The translations under genes were made by a program, and so were the position numbers. The notes below the pieces were generated by a model. It saw only the letters and a list, made by a program, of their open reading frames with translations, was not told where the DNA came from and did no database searches. Below, piece after piece: positions 44,722 to 54,742 of a stretch of 64,000 bases of DNA. Source of the DNA: Blautia caecimuris (GTDB lineage: Bacteria > Bacillota > Clostridia > Lachnospirales > Lachnospiraceae); assembly GCF_024622975.1 (NCBI RefSeq), contig NZ_JANJZT010000009.1, positions 54,105 through 118,104 on the forward strand. Reading direction: 5' to 3'. How positions within the stretch are numbered: position 1 is the first letter of the stretch; each line of letters starts with the position of its first letter.

Positions 44722-45330
44722 TCAGACTTCCTCAGAAGGCTCTTTGCCGTCTGTAAGAGATTCGATCACTTCCCAGATTTCGTCTCTTCCCTGCTTGGTT
44801 TCAGCGGAAAAAGGAATCACTGTGCTTCCTTTTTTCAGCTGAAGTCCTTCTTTTATCATTTTCAGATGCTTCTGGATCTGACTTCTTTTTAATTTATCCA
44901 GTTTGGTGGCTATGATGATCGGTTCATAACCGTTATGGAGAATCCACTCATACATCTGACAGTCATTGGCAGACGGTTCATGACGGATATCGATCAGAAG
45001 AAACACGGCTTTCAGATTTTTTGAAGTATGAAGATACTTCTCAATCATCTTTCCCCATTTTTCTTTTTCCGCCTGAGATACCCGGGCATATCCATATCCG
45101 GGAAGGTCTACCAGGTACCTTTCGCCATTGATCTTATAAAAGTTGATGGTCTGTGTTTTGCCCGGCTGTCCGCTGGTGCGGGCCAGAGACTTCCGGTTCA
45201 TCAGACCGTTGATCAGGGAGGATTTCCCCACATTGGATTTTCCGGCAAACGCCACTTCCGGCATTCCCGTATCAGGAAGTTTGCTGGTAATACCGCAAAC
45301 AATATCTAATTCCGCCTGTTTTATAACCAT
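44722..45330 (-). CDS. engB: Ribosome biogenesis GTP-binding protein EngB/YsxC
   Basis: A 202-residue GTPase required for 50S ribosomal subunit assembly. G1 is GKSNVGKSS (about 31-39), G3 DLPGYG and G4 TKLDK. The ATG at 45330 has AGGAGAGG in front and is preferred over one 10 codons upstream. It sits 45 bases after lon, the usual neighbour in Firmicutes. Confidence 0.96.
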   Translation of the reverse strand: MVIKQAELDIVCGITSKLPDTGMPEVAFAGKSNVGKSSLINGLMNRKSLARTSGQPGKTQTINFYKINGERYLVDLPGYGYARVSQAEKEKWGKMIEKYLHTSKNLKAVFLLIDIRHEPSANDCQMYEWILHNGYEPIIIATKLDKLKRSQIQKHLKMIKEGLQLKKGSTVIPFSAETKQGRDEIWEVIESLTDGKEPSEEV

Positions 45331-45375
45331 TTGTTTCCTCTCCTGTCCGGCTCCTTTCACGGACCCGGGATCTTG

Positions 45376-47691
45376 TTATTTACTCAGCGCTCGGTGAAGC
45401 ACATCTGTCATGGTATCTACAAAAGAAATCTTCAGACCGTCAAGGATCTCCTGATCCAGCTCTTCCACATCCACTCTGTTTTCTGCCGGAACAAGGACTT
45501 CTTTTATTTTTGCATATCTGGCTGCCAGAAGCTTCTCCTTCAGCCCGCCAATAGGAAGCACACGGCCTCTCAAAGTAATTTCTCCTGTCATTGCCACGTC
45601 TGCTCTTACTGGCTTTTTGATAATCGCAGACAGCATGGCTGTGGCCATGGTGATTCCGGCTGAGGGACCGTCCTTTGGAACTGCTCCCTCCGGAATATGT
45701 ACATGAATGTCGTTTTCCTGGAAAAACTCCGGTCCTATCTTATACTGGTCTGCAATGGAACGGATAAAGGAAATACCTGCCTGCGCGGATTCCTTCATCA
45801 CATCTCCCAGCTGTCCGGTCAGCGCCAGCTCGCCCTTTCCAGGCATCACATTGACCTCTATCTGCAGCGTATCGCCGCCGACCTGTGTCCATGCAAGGCC
45901 TCTTGCAATACCGATCTCATCCTTTTTATTTGCCATCATATAGGAATAACGGCTTTTTCCCAGGAACTTATCCAGATTCTTTGTGGTGACCTTTACCTTG
46001 TCCTGTCCGTTTTCCATGATCTCACGGGCTGCCCTGCGGCAGATCTGCGCGATCTTTCTTTCCAGAGACCGGACTCCGGCTTCTTTGGTATAAAGATTAA
46101 TGATTTTCCGAAGAGCTGGCGTCTGTATCGACAGACTTCCCTTTGGAAGTCCGTTGACCTCCATCTGCTTTGGAATCAGGTGATCCTTTGCAATATGTTC
46201 TTTTTCATTTTCCGTATAGCCGGAAATCTCCAGAACCTCCATACGGTCAAGAAGGGGACGTGGAATCTCCTGAATATCATTGGCTGTGGCAATAAATAGA
46301 ACCTCGGAAAGATCCTGTGGCACTTCCACGTAATGATCATTAAAGCGGCTGTTCTGCTCCGGATCAAGAACCTCCAGAAGCGCTGAAGCTGTATCGCCTC
46401 TGTGGTCGCTTCCGGTCTTGTCTATTTCATCCAGTAGCATCAGAGGATTGCTGACTCCTGCCTGCTGCAGAGCCGCCGTGATCCTTCCCGGCATGGCACC
46501 TACATAGGTTCTTCTATGCCCTCTGATCTCAGCTTCATCCCGGACACCGCCCAGACAGATGCGGACATATTTTTTGTGAAGAGCCTCTGCCACCGACTTC
46601 GCAATGGAAGTCTTACCGGTTCCCGGAGGTCCTACCAGACAGAGGATAGGACTTTTTCCGCCCTTTGTCAGCTTTCTCACAGAAAGAAATTCCATGATCC
46701 TTTCTTTGACCTCTTTCAGTCCGTAATGCCCTTCTTCAAGGATTTTCCATGCTTCTGCCAGATCATCAGAATCCTCAGAACGGCTGTTCCAGGGAAGCGC
46801 CAGAAGTGTTTCAATATAAGTTCCAAGTACAGGACTTTCTGCCGAGCTGCCGCTCATGGAGCGGTAACGGCTGATCTCCTTTGTAAGCTTTTCCTTTACT
46901 TCCGCAGGAGCATCCAGCTGTTCCAGTTTTTTCCCATACTCATCCGCCATATCGGAAACACTTTCTTCTCCAAGTTCCTCACGGATCAGCTTTAACTGTT
47001 CTCTCAGAATATATTCCCGCTGGTTTTTATCAACCCTGAGCTTCAGTTTTTTCTGAAGATCCTGTCCTACCTTGAAAACTTCAATTTCATTCTGAAGGAT
47101 CCCTCCAAGAACTTCATACCGTTCCTCAAGAGTAGCGGCCTCCAGAAGCTTCTGCTTGTTCTGCCAGGTAAGGGAAATATTTACGGAAATCTGTGTCATC
47201 AGCTCTTCAAGGTTTTCGATATTCATGATCTGGGCTGCCAGCTCCCGGCTGACCTTGCCGCTTTCCATACAATACTGATGAAACAGACCATGAATTCCTC
47301 TGTACATAGCCTCCCGCACAGTGTCTGCATATTGAGCCCCTTCCTGCGTGGAACCGGATATTTCCGCTTCCAGAAACGTTTCTTCCTGAACAAGAGATAA
47401 AAGCTCGGCTCTCTCCCGGCCTTCTACCAGAACCCGCAGAAGATCATGGGGAAGCTTTACTACCTGTTTGATATATGCAATGGTGCCCACTCTGTACAGA
47501 TCTGAAATTCCGGGATTCTCTGTTTCCGGATCTTTCTGCGTCACCAGAAAAATCTCCTGTCTGCGAAGCATTGCCGCTTCTACAGCTTTTATGGAACGCT
47601 CTCTGCTTATGTCAAAGTGAACGATCATTTCCGGCAGGATCGTTGTTCCCCGAAGGGCGATCGCCGGCAAAGTGTTAATTGGCTGCGTCAT
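45376..47691 (-). CDS. lon: ATP-dependent protease La (LonA)
   Basis: A 771-residue AAA+ protease. The N-terminal substrate domain (about 1-205) is followed by the ATPase (Walker [10 protein letters not shown] near 352-360) and the protease domain with the catalytic dyad Ser677 (DGPSAGI) and Lys720 (GGLKEK). It lies 18 bases after clpX. Confidence 0.97.
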   Translation of the reverse strand: MTQPINTLPAIALRGTTILPEMIVHFDISRERSIKAVEAAMLRRQEIFLVTQKDPETENPGISDLYRVGTIAYIKQVVKLPHDLLRVLVEGRERAELLSLVQEETFLEAEISGSTQEGAQYADTVREAMYRGIHGLFHQYCMESGKVSRELAAQIMNIENLEELMTQISVNISLTWQNKQKLLEAATLEERYEVLGGILQNEIEVFKVGQDLQKKLKLRVDKNQREYILREQLKLIREELGEESVSDMADEYGKKLEQLDAPAEVKEKLTKEISRYRSMSGSSAESPVLGTYIETLLALPWNSRSEDSDDLAEAWKILEEGHYGLKEVKERIMEFLSVRKLTKGGKSPILCLVGPPGTGKTSIAKSVAEALHKKYVRICLGGVRDEAEIRGHRRTYVGAMPGRITAALQQAGVSNPLMLLDEIDKTGSDHRGDTASALLEVLDPEQNSRFNDHYVEVPQDLSEVLFIATANDIQEIPRPLLDRMEVLEISGYTENEKEHIAKDHLIPKQMEVNGLPKGSLSIQTPALRKIINLYTKEAGVRSLERKIAQICRRAAREIMENGQDKVKVTTKNLDKFLGKSRYSYMMANKKDEIGIARGLAWTQVGGDTLQIEVNVMPGKGELALTGQLGDVMKESAQAGISFIRSIADQYKIGPEFFQENDIHVHIPEGAVPKDGPSAGITMATAMLSAIIKKPVRADVAMTGEITLRGRVLPIGGLKEKLLAARYAKIKEVLVPAENRVDVEELDQEILDGLKISFVDTMTDVLHRALSK

Positions 47692-47709
47692 TTGCTGTCA
47701 TTTCCTTCC

Positions 47710-49020
47710 TCAGGCTGTTTCCGGTTTGCCCTTTTTCCTGGAACGTGAATTTCTTCTCGCGGAAGGCTGTGCTGCCGGGGCTTCTCCATAAATGATCTCC
47801 GGCTCTCCTGTTCCTTCAACAGCCTCTTTTGTAATAATTGCCTTACGGATCGTATTGTCTGAAGGCGCCTTATACATCAGATCCATCAGGGATGTTTCCA
47901 TAATGGAGCGAAGTCCTCTGGCGCCTGTTTTTCTTTCCAGAGATTTTTTTGCCACCAGCTCCAGAGCCTCATCCTGGAAATCAAGCTCTACTCCATCCAG
48001 CTCAAACAGCTTGTGGTACTGTTTGGTAAGAGAATTTTTCGGCTCACGGAGGATACGGATCAGAGCTTTTTCATCCAGTCCGTCCAGAGTGACAACAATA
48101 GGCACTCGTCCGATAAATTCCGGGATCAGTCCGAATTTTATGAAATCCTCCGGCATTACCTGCTTCAGAACTTCGCCTACATTTCTTTCCTCTTTTGCCG
48201 TAACCTCGGCCCCAAACCCAATAGCTTTGGTATCCTGACGGGCCTCAATGATCTTTTCGATTCCGTCAAAGGCGCCGCCGCAGATAAACAGGATGTTTGT
48301 TGTGTCTATCTGAATAAACTCCTGATGCGGATGCTTTCTTCCTCCCTGAGGCGGAACGCTGGCAACAGTTCCCTCAAGGATCTTAAGAAGAGCCTGCTGT
48401 ACACCCTCGCCGGATACATCACGGGTAATGGATGCGTTTTCAGCTTTTCTGGTGATCTTGTCAATCTCATCAATATAAATGATTCCGTACTGTGCCCGCT
48501 CAATGTCATAGTCAGCTGCCTGGATGATCTTCAGAAGGATATTTTCCACATCCTCTCCTACATATCCGGCTTCTGTCAGGGTGGTGGCATCAGCGATTGC
48601 AAACGGAACGTTCAGAAGGCGGGCCAGAGTCTGAGCCAGAAGAGTTTTTCCGGAACCTGTTGGGCCAAGCATCAGAATATTGCTTTTCTGAAGCTCCACA
48701 TCCAGATTTCTTGCTGCGGTAATTCTTTTATAATGATTATAAACTGCCACAGACAGAGCTTTTTTTGCATCCTCCTGTCCGATTACATAATCATCCAGGA
48801 TTTTGTGGATTTCCTCTGGTTTCAGAAGGTTGATATCCGTGTCAAAATCATCCTCCGGACCATACTGGGCCAGCTCCTCTTCCATAATCTCCGCACAGAT
48901 TCCGATGCATTCATCACAGATGAACACTCCCTCCGGGCCTGCGATCAGCTTCCGTACCTGATCCTCGGATTTATTACAAAAAGAGCATCTGACCTTTCCT
49001 TCTCTTATCTTATCTGCCAT
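47710..49020 (-). CDS. clpX: ClpXP protease ATPase subunit ClpX
   Basis: A 436-residue AAA+ unfoldase. The zinc-binding domain has Cys12, Cys15, Cys35 and Cys38. Walker A is GPTGSGKT and the ClpP-docking loop IGFGA is present. The ATG at 49020 gives the standard N-terminus [15 protein letters not shown]; a start 16 codons earlier is unlikely. A hairpin separates it from clpP. Confidence 0.97.
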   Translation of the reverse strand: MADKIREGKVRCSFCNKSEDQVRKLIAGPEGVFICDECIGICAEIMEEELAQYGPEDDFDTDINLLKPEEIHKILDDYVIGQEDAKKALSVAVYNHYKRITAARNLDVELQKSNILMLGPTGSGKTLLAQTLARLLNVPFAIADATTLTEAGYVGEDVENILLKIIQAADYDIERAQYGIIYIDEIDKITRKAENASITRDVSGEGVQQALLKILEGTVASVPPQGGRKHPHQEFIQIDTTNILFICGGAFDGIEKIIEARQDTKAIGFGAEVTAKEERNVGEVLKQVMPEDFIKFGLIPEFIGRVPIVVTLDGLDEKALIRILREPKNSLTKQYHKLFELDGVELDFQDEALELVAKKSLERKTGARGLRSIMETSLMDLMYKAPSDNTIRKAIITKEAVEGTGEPEIIYGEAPAAQPSARRNSRSRKKGKPETA

Positions 49021-49071
49021 GGATATTTCTCTATTCCTTTCTATATTGATATGCTGAGATAAAAGCAAGAC

Positions 49072-49096
49072 AAGACTCCCTGTTAAAGGAGTCTTC
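49072..49096 (-). terminator. Hairpin between clpP and clpX
   Basis: AAGACTCC and GGAGTCTT form a perfect eight-pair stem with a short loop, just past the clpP stop. On the minus strand only a weak T-rich tail follows, so partial read-through into clpX is likely. Confidence 0.65.
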
Positions 49097-49109
49097 TCTT
49101 TAGTCTTTT

Positions 49110-49691
49110 TTATTTATGTTCAACAACGCCGTCAATCAGACCATATGCCTTTGCTTCTTCTGCAGTCATATAATTGTCGCGGTCTGTATCCTTTTCAACC
49201 ACTTCAAGAGGCTGTCCTGTATTCTCAGCCAGCATTTCATTTAAGGTGCGCTTTGTCTGAGCGATGTGATCTGCCACAATCTGGATTTCTGTAGCCTGAC
49301 CCTGAGCGCCGCCGGACGGCTGGTGAATCATAATGGTAGAGTGCGGAAGAGCAAATCTCTTGCCCTTTGTTCCTCCTGCCAGAAGGAATGCGCCCATGCT
49401 GGCTGCCATTCCAAGGCAGATGGTGGATACATCGCACTTAATGTATTTCATGGTGTCGTAAATTGCCATACCTGCGGTAACAGAACCTCCCGGACTGTTG
49501 ATATAAAGCTGAATATCCTTGCCCGGATCCTCTGCTTCCAGAAACAGAAGCTGTGCCACAATGATACTGGCGCTTACGTCATTCACTTCCTCACCCAGAA
49601 AAATAATCCTGTCTTTCAGAAGTCTTGAATAAATGTCGTAGCTTCTCTCTCCCCTGCTTGTCTGCTCAATGACATAAGGTACTAAACTCAT
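49110..49691 (-). CDS. clpP: ClpP protease proteolytic subunit
   Basis: A 193-residue serine protease subunit. The catalytic triad is Ser98 (GMAASMG), His123 (MIHQP) and Asp172 (DTDRDN). Length and residues are canonical. It lies between tig and clpX. Confidence 0.97.
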   Translation of the reverse strand: MSLVPYVIEQTSRGERSYDIYSRLLKDRIIFLGEEVNDVSASIIVAQLLFLEAEDPGKDIQLYINSPGGSVTAGMAIYDTMKYIKCDVSTICLGMAASMGAFLLAGGTKGKRFALPHSTIMIHQPSGGAQGQATEIQIVADHIAQTKRTLNEMLAENTGQPLEVVEKDTDRDNYMTAEEAKAYGLIDGVVEHK

Positions 49692-49748
49692 ATATATGCC
49701 TCCATTCGTCGCGTCACAGTGGATTCAAAAGATGTCCGCTTGCGCTTT

Positions 49749-51035
49749 TTACGCTTCCTTTGCCTCGTCTGCTACAAGAGTAACTGCTTTCTGTACAGCC
49801 ATGTCTTTCTTCATCTGCTCTAATTCACGGTCTCCAAGAAGCTCTTTTAATTTGTCAGCTTCCATTTTGTACATTTCAGCCATCTTGCTGATTTCTTCGT
49901 TTACTTCGTCCTCAGAAACCTCAATGTTCTCAGTCTCTGCGATCTTTTCAAGAACAAGTCTTGTCTGGATTCTCTTCAGAGCCTGCGGTTTCATCTCTTC
50001 CTGCATCTTCTCTGCTGTCATTCCTGTGAACTGGAAGTACTGCTCCATAGTCAGACCCTGAGACTGCATTCTGGATGCAAAATCATTCATCATCTGACGA
50101 ACCTGTGTGTTGAGCATAGCGTCCGGAATTTCCATCTCAGCGTTCTCAATTGCTTTATCTACTGCTGCATTTTCTTTTGCTGCGCGTGCTTCTTTTTCTT
50201 TTTTCTCTGTAAGGTTTTTCTTAACGTCCTCTCTGTACTCTGCAAGAGTGTCAAACTCGGAAACGTCCTGAGCGAAATCGTCATCAAGCTCCGGAAGCTC
50301 TTTTGTTTCTACTTTCTTCACATCGCACTGGAATACTGCTGCTTTGCCTGCAAGCTCTGCTGCCTGATATTCCTCAGGGAAAGTTACGTTTACTTCTACG
50401 TGATCTCCTGCTTTAGCGCCTACAAGCTGATCCTCGAATCCCGGAATAAAGGAACCGGAACCAAGTGTCAGCGGATAATCTGTTCCTTTGCCGCCTTCAA
50501 AAGCAACGCCGTCTACAAATCCCTCAAAGTCGATTGTTGTGATATCGCCGTTCTCTGCTCCGCGATCCTCAACAGTTACAGTTCTGGAGTTTTTCTCCTG
50601 CTCTTTTTTGATCTCAGCATCAATGTCCTCGTCTGTTACTTCTGTCTCAGACTTCGGAACCTCAACACCCTTGTACTCGCCAAGTGTTACTTCCGGTTTT
50701 ACAGCTACTTCTGCTGTGAAGATGAAAGCTTTTCCCGGCTCAGCCTGAGTTACGTCAATCTCCGGCTGGGAAACAATCTCAAGGTCGCACTCCTCAAGAG
50801 CTTTGCTGTAGTGTTCCGGAATCAGAGCGTTTGCAGCGTCCTCAAGGAAAATTCCTTTTCCGTACATCTGCTCGATCATTTTTCTCGGAGCTTTGCCTTT
50901 ACGGAATCCCGGAATGGAGATTTTGCCTCTTGCTTTCAGGTATGCATTCTGCATTGCCTTGTCTAATTCTTCAGCGGAAACCTCAATTGTAAGTTTCGCC
51001 ATGTTTTTTTCCATTTTTTCTACCTGTAAACTCAT
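49749..51035 (-). CDS. tig: Trigger factor, ribosome-bound chaperone
   Basis: A 428-residue chaperone and peptidyl-prolyl isomerase. The ribosome-binding signature GFRKGKAP is at 43-50, the FKBP-type domain at about 155-245 and the helical C-terminal chaperone domain after that. GGAGG precedes the ATG. It heads the tig-clpP-clpX-lon-engB string. Confidence 0.96.
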   Translation of the reverse strand: MSLQVEKMEKNMAKLTIEVSAEELDKAMQNAYLKARGKISIPGFRKGKAPRKMIEQMYGKGIFLEDAANALIPEHYSKALEECDLEIVSQPEIDVTQAEPGKAFIFTAEVAVKPEVTLGEYKGVEVPKSETEVTDEDIDAEIKKEQEKNSRTVTVEDRGAENGDITTIDFEGFVDGVAFEGGKGTDYPLTLGSGSFIPGFEDQLVGAKAGDHVEVNVTFPEEYQAAELAGKAAVFQCDVKKVETKELPELDDDFAQDVSEFDTLAEYREDVKKNLTEKKEKEARAAKENAAVDKAIENAEMEIPDAMLNTQVRQMMNDFASRMQSQGLTMEQYFQFTGMTAEKMQEEMKPQALKRIQTRLVLEKIAETENIEVSEDEVNEEISKMAEMYKMEADKLKELLGDRELEQMKKDMAVQKAVTLVADEAKEA

Positions 51036-51229
51036 GTTTCCTGTTCCTCCTTAAACTTGTCAGGTTCTGATTCTATTTTTAAAATTTACTCTATTTTTGC
51101 CTGTGTTTCAGCATTTCAGGCAAGTGTATCCTCTTAAAAAAAGATACAATTACAGTCATTATCGAAGTATAGCACAACTGACATAAAAACACCAGAGTTT
51201 TTTTCAGTTTTATGTTCCCTTATAGACCT

Positions 51230-51781
51230 CTATCCCCTGTATACAATGGATTCTGCGATTTCCTGCGCCTTTTCCTCTCCCATAAGCTGCGCGATCAGGC
51301 TGAGAGCAAAAGGAACCGCAGTTCCAAGGCCGCGGCTGGTAGTCACATTTCCGTCTACAACAACAGGATCCTCACAGGTTTCAGCTCCGTCAAGCTGATC
51401 CATAAAAGAAGGATAGGAGGTCGCCTTTCTGTTTTTCAGAAATCCCAGCTTTGCAAAAACACTTGGGGCTGCGCAGATGGCTGCAACCTTTCCGCCTTTT
51501 GCATAATACTCTGTGAGAAGGCCTGTAAGGGGCTGATGCTCACCCAGATATTTTGTTCCCGGCATTCCTCCCGGAAGTACCAGCATATCTGCATCTGAAA
51601 AATCTGTTTCTGAAAAAACACGATCCGTTTTCATCTCAATCCCATGTGAAGTCGTAATCTCCCTTGTTTCCTTAATAGAAACTGTAACCGCCTCAATTCC
51701 CGCTCTTCTCATAAGATCCACAACAGTCAGTCCTTCAATATCCTCAAATCCGTCTGCCAGAAAAATATATACTCTGCTCAT
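51230..51781 (-). CDS. DJ-1/PfpI family protein
   Basis: A 183-residue cytoplasmic protein of the DJ-1/YajL group. The nucleophile-elbow cysteine is Cys103 (AICAAP) and the conserved glutamate is in the GFEDIE segment near residue 13-16. These proteins act as chaperones or deglycases under stress; which applies is not known. GGGAGG precedes the ATG at 51781. It is transcribed alone. Confidence 0.9.
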   Translation of the reverse strand: MSRVYIFLADGFEDIEGLTVVDLMRRAGIEAVTVSIKETREITTSHGIEMKTDRVFSETDFSDADMLVLPGGMPGTKYLGEHQPLTGLLTEYYAKGGKVAAICAAPSVFAKLGFLKNRKATSYPSFMDQLDGAETCEDPVVVDGNVTTSRGLGTAVPFALSLIAQLMGEEKAQEIAESIVYRG

Positions 51782-51832
51782 AAATAAATCCTCCCGTCTG
51801 TCAGGGTTCATGTCCCTTTCCATATGTATGTA

Positions 51833-51862
51833 AGTATACCACTTTTTTCCACCGGCATACAA
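51833..51862 (-). promoter_or_regulatory. Promoter of the DJ-1 family gene
   Basis: On the minus strand TTGTAT (51857-51862) and TATACT (51833-51838) are 18 bases apart, about 50 bases before the start codon. Confidence 0.6.
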
Positions 51863-52239
51863 GAAATATTGTTCGGCTATCTCCCTTTACGAAAACAATC
51901 TGGAATGCATTTTGTCCTGTATATATATTTTTGTCAAAAACAGCCAAAAATACCTTGCGGAATATTACCTGCAGGCGGCTGCGCTGGTTACTTATAGTCC
52001 GTTGAACATCAGCAAAATCACGTGACGGAAAGCTCTCCCCATGATATAATAATACAGATTATTGACCCCGGCTGAAAATATCAAAACACATATCATAAAA
52101 CTGCGCGCAGCTTTATTGGAGTATAAAACAGGAAAATGAGCAATTTACCCGCCGCACAGAAACAAACAGAAGAAATTGTTACAATGATTTAAGCTTTCCC
52201 GTTTACAGTTATTTTTCATTTAAGCAAAAGGAGTATGTT
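51863..52239. other. Intergenic stretch without a recognised gene
   Basis: An A/T-rich stretch between the divergent DJ-1 and CYTH genes. It must hold the CYTH promoter, but no box pair stands out. I see no repeat, RNA gene or coding frame with a ribosome binding site. Confidence 0.5.
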
Positions 52240-52701
52240 ATGGAAATAGAAAGAAAATTTCTTATAAAAAAAGACCGGTTTCCCGATAACCTGGCACAAT
52301 ATCCCTGTCATGAAATTGAGCAGGGCTACCTCTGTACCGAACCGGTTGTACGCATCCGCAGACAGGACGACGAATATTATCTTACTTATAAATCAAAGGG
52401 ATTCATGACACGGGAAGAATACAATCTTCCTCTGACTAAAGATGCCTATCTTCACCTGAAACCCAAGGCTGACGGACTTGTAATCTCAAAAACGAGATAC
52501 CTTATCCCGGAAAAAAACAGGCTGACTATTGAGCTTGATGTGTTTCATCAGGAATATGAAGGTCTTCTTCTGGCTGAAGTAGAATTTTCCTCTCAGGAAG
52601 AAGCAGAATCCTACTGTCCTCCTGACTGGTTCGGGGAGGATGTCACTTTTTCCTCCAGATATCACAACAGTACTTTAAGCCGTGGTCTTATTGAAAAATA
52701 A
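52240..52701 (+). CDS. CYTH-domain phosphohydrolase-like protein
   Basis: A 153-residue soluble protein. The opening MEIERKFLI carries the ExExK signature of the CYTH (triphosphate tunnel) fold, and charged strands (VVRIRRQDDEYYLTYK, TIELDVF, LAEVEF) line the tunnel. Bacterial members cleave inorganic triphosphate or related compounds. AAAAGGAG precedes the ATG. It stands alone. Confidence 0.92.
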   Translation: MEIERKFLIKKDRFPDNLAQYPCHEIEQGYLCTEPVVRIRRQDDEYYLTYKSKGFMTREEYNLPLTKDAYLHLKPKADGLVISKTRYLIPEKNRLTIELDVFHQEYEGLLLAEVEFSSQEEAESYCPPDWFGEDVTFSSRYHNSTLSRGLIEK

Positions 52702-52766
52702 TCCTCTGCCTTTTATCCGGCTGCATGGCAGTTTTTTCAGGTATCCTTTTTCCCATATGGACACCT

Positions 52767-53003
52767 TTATTTATATCTTTTACTATACTGTCTCATTTTT
52801 CTTCTGCGCCTTCTCTTTATACACGGCCGCACTTTTCTCCACTTTTTTGCAGGATTCCACTTTCCGCTTGTCAGCCTTTTTTCCAGATATCTGCTGCAAA
52901 ATACCGGAATGATCCCCAGAAGCTTCCCCACAATCCGTATTGCCAGCTTCCTGCTATTTTCCAGCCTCATAGACTGTTCAAGAAGTTTCTGAATAAAAAA
53001 CAT
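52767..53003 (-). CDS. Possible small basic protein
   Basis: A 78-residue frame with a good AAGGGAGG ribosome binding site 9 bases ahead of the ATG. The product is very basic, ending in a run of Arg/Lys, and the middle is hydrophobic (about 19-36). I recognise no family. The start codon and ribosome binding site sit in a striking inverted repeat (53002-53040). Overlapping frames on the other strand are possible, so the call is tentative. Confidence 0.4.
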   Translation of the reverse strand: MFFIQKLLEQSMRLENSRKLAIRIVGKLLGIIPVFCSRYLEKRLTSGKWNPAKKWRKVRPCIKRRRRRKMRQYSKRYK

Positions 53004-53040
53004 GTGCTAAACCTCCCTTACAGGAAATAGTTTAGCACAT
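53002..53040. promoter_or_regulatory. 11-base perfect inverted repeat around a start codon
   Basis: ATGTGCTAAAC (53002-53012) and GTTTAGCACAT (53030-53040) are perfect complements, 17 bases apart. In a minus-strand transcript this hairpin would pair the start codon of the small basic frame and hold its ribosome binding site at the loop edge. It could instead be a DNA operator or a terminator for proC. Confidence 0.6.
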
Positions 53041-53088
53041 TCTGTTCTTTAACACAATTTTACAAAAAATAAATCCTGATATTTTATT

Positions 53089-53883
53089 TTACAGACGTTT
53101 TCCTTTTTCTGCCGCCCCTGTAAGAGCCTCAAACACAGCGCTTCTCATTCCCTTATCTTCCAGAATCCGAACTCCCTCAATGGTACTTCCCGCCGGAGAG
53201 CATACCATGTCTTTCAGTTCAGCAGGATGCCTTCCTGTTTCCAGTACCATTTTTGCGCTTCCCATCACTGCCTGCGCCGCAAAAGAATACGCCTGACTTC
53301 TTGGAAGCCCCTGAGCAACTGCAGCGTCTGCCATCGCCTCAATAAACATAAATACATAAGCCGGTGAACATCCGCATACTGCGCTGAACGCATCCATCAG
53401 TCTCTCTGGAATAAATTCAAATCTTCCAAAGCTTTCTGCAATCTCTCTGATCTTCTGCGCTTCCTCCTCCGTTACCCGGTCGTTGCAGCAGCCTGCTGTC
53501 ATGCCTGCGCCCACCTGAGCCGGAGTATTTGGCATCAGACGTACTGTTTTTACTGGGCAGCCACAGGTATCTTCCAACCATTTCAGTGTTTTACCCGGGG
53601 CAATTCCCACCAGAATATGCTTTTCTGTCAAAAGATCTTTGATCTCTGTGAGAACCTCTTCATAAAACTGTGGCTTTACTGCAAGAAATACAATTTCTGC
53701 CTGTGTAACCACCTGACGGTTGTCCATAGTTGTCTCCACACCCAGCTTTTCACGGCTCCGTCTTGACCCTGCCTCTGTAAGATTAGACACAATGATCTCT
53801 TCTTTTTTTACAATTCCCTTTTTCAAAATTCCGCCGATCATAGCTGAAGCCATGTTTCCGCATCCGATAAATCCTATTTTCAT
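53089..53883 (-). CDS. proC: Pyrroline-5-carboxylate reductase
   Basis: A 264-residue enzyme for the last step of proline synthesis (pyrroline-5-carboxylate plus NAD(P)H to proline). The Rossmann motif GFIGCGNMASAM opens the protein and the C-terminal signature (DMVCSPAGSTIEGVR) is intact. Its start overlaps the stop of the upstream PsiE-like gene by four bases. Confidence 0.95.
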   Translation of the reverse strand: MKIGFIGCGNMASAMIGGILKKGIVKKEEIIVSNLTEAGSRRSREKLGVETTMDNRQVVTQAEIVFLAVKPQFYEEVLTEIKDLLTEKHILVGIAPGKTLKWLEDTCGCPVKTVRLMPNTPAQVGAGMTAGCCNDRVTEEEAQKIREIAESFGRFEFIPERLMDAFSAVCGCSPAYVFMFIEAMADAAVAQGLPRSQAYSFAAQAVMGSAKMVLETGRHPAELKDMVCSPAGSTIEGVRILEDKGMRSAVFEALTGAAEKGKRL

Positions 53884-54326
53884 GATTGTTTTTCCTCTTT
53901 TCTTTTATTTCTCTCATGGTACACCATGTCGTCTACTTCTGTCATCAGAAACTTGCGGATCGCAAATAAAATCCCAATGGCGATCACTCCTATCAGCGTC
54001 TCCCAGGTTCTCAGATGCTCTACTACCATCTGCCTTGCTGTTGCAAACATAAGAACCTCCACAACGGTCTGAGCAGAATGTCTGCAGAGCATTTTTACAA
54101 ACTCCACTCCAACAACAAGAGACAGCGCATTTGCAAGAAATTCCGTAAAGAAATCCACATTCATACTGAGGATTTCTCTGCTCGTCACATCACAGACCAA
54201 CCGGATACCGACCAGTGCGATCACTCCCAGAATCACAACAGACAGCAAAATTTCCATATAACGCGCAACATGATAGATCACTTCATTAAACCGTTTCCGT
54301 ATGGCATGATTCACTTCCTTTTTCAT
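53880..54326 (-). CDS. PsiE-like small membrane protein
   Basis: A 148-residue protein with four membrane segments (about 25-45, 60-80, 85-105 and 112-130). Size and layout fit the phosphate-starvation-inducible PsiE family, function unknown. It is translationally coupled to proC, an arrangement with no obvious functional logic. Confidence 0.65.
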   Translation of the reverse strand: MKKEVNHAIRKRFNEVIYHVARYMEILLSVVILGVIALVGIRLVCDVTSREILSMNVDFFTEFLANALSLVVGVEFVKMLCRHSAQTVVEVLMFATARQMVVEHLRTWETLIGVIAIGILFAIRKFLMTEVDDMVYHERNKRKEEKQS

Positions 54327-54584
54327 TTTCTCTCCCTTTCATTTTCAGGTATTTCCGGATACTCTTCTGATCATATCCGCCTTCTGCCTGCAAGCTCCCA
54401 TACAGGACAATACTTTTAAATTGTCTGAAGTATGAATCAAAATGCATTCTGAGTCACCTTCGGTAATGGCATTTTTCCCTGTATGCCCCGGGACTTTTAT
54501 ATGCAGAGCCAAAACATCTCGCAGGATGTAACCTGTGCCCAGTAACAAAACCCAACTTTTCTCAAAGTATTTTCTGAATTTTTC

Positions 54585-54613
54585 TTGAATCAAAAAAACT
54601 CCGGTGCTATAAT
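54585..54613 (+). promoter_or_regulatory. tRNA-Gly promoter
   Basis: TTGAAT (54585-54590) and TATAAT (54608-54613) are exactly 17 bases apart, nine bases before the tRNA. Confidence 0.85.
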
Positions 54614-54621
54614 AAATTCAT

Positions 54622-54692
54622 GCAGATATAGTTCATCGGTAGAACACCAGCTTCCCAAGCTGGGGAGGCGGGTTCGATTCCCGTTATCTGCT
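54622..54692 (+). tRNA. tRNA-Gly, anticodon CCC
   Basis: A 71-base cloverleaf: acceptor GCAGATA/TATCTGC, D arm GTTC...GAAC, anticodon stem CCAGC/GCTGG with loop TTCCCAA giving anticodon CCC, and T arm with loop TTCGATT. The 3-prime CCA is not encoded. It reads GGG glycine codons and stands alone. Confidence 0.93.
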
Positions 54693-54698
54693 TACGGT

Positions 54699-54732
54699 AA
54701 AAAGCCTTCGGAACATTCCGTAGGCTTTTTTT
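54699..54732 (+). terminator. Terminator shared by tRNA-Gly and malQ
   Basis: GCCTTCGGAA pairs with TTCCGTAGGC (one mismatch) across a three-base loop; A-runs on one side and T-runs on the other allow function in both directions. It ends the tRNA transcript and lies 11 bases past the malQ stop. Confidence 0.85.
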
Positions 54733-54742
54733 GCACCGCATC

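Noticed and set aside
52682..53030. Plus-strand frames after the CYTH gene (76 and 101 residues)
   Set aside because: No ribosome binding site; hydrophobic Phe/Ser/Leu-rich composition, probably the opposite strand of the small basic frame or non-coding.
54345..54593. 82-residue minus-strand frame next to tRNA-Gly
   Set aside because: It needs a TTG start inside the tRNA promoter, has a poor ribosome binding site and an unconvincing composition.
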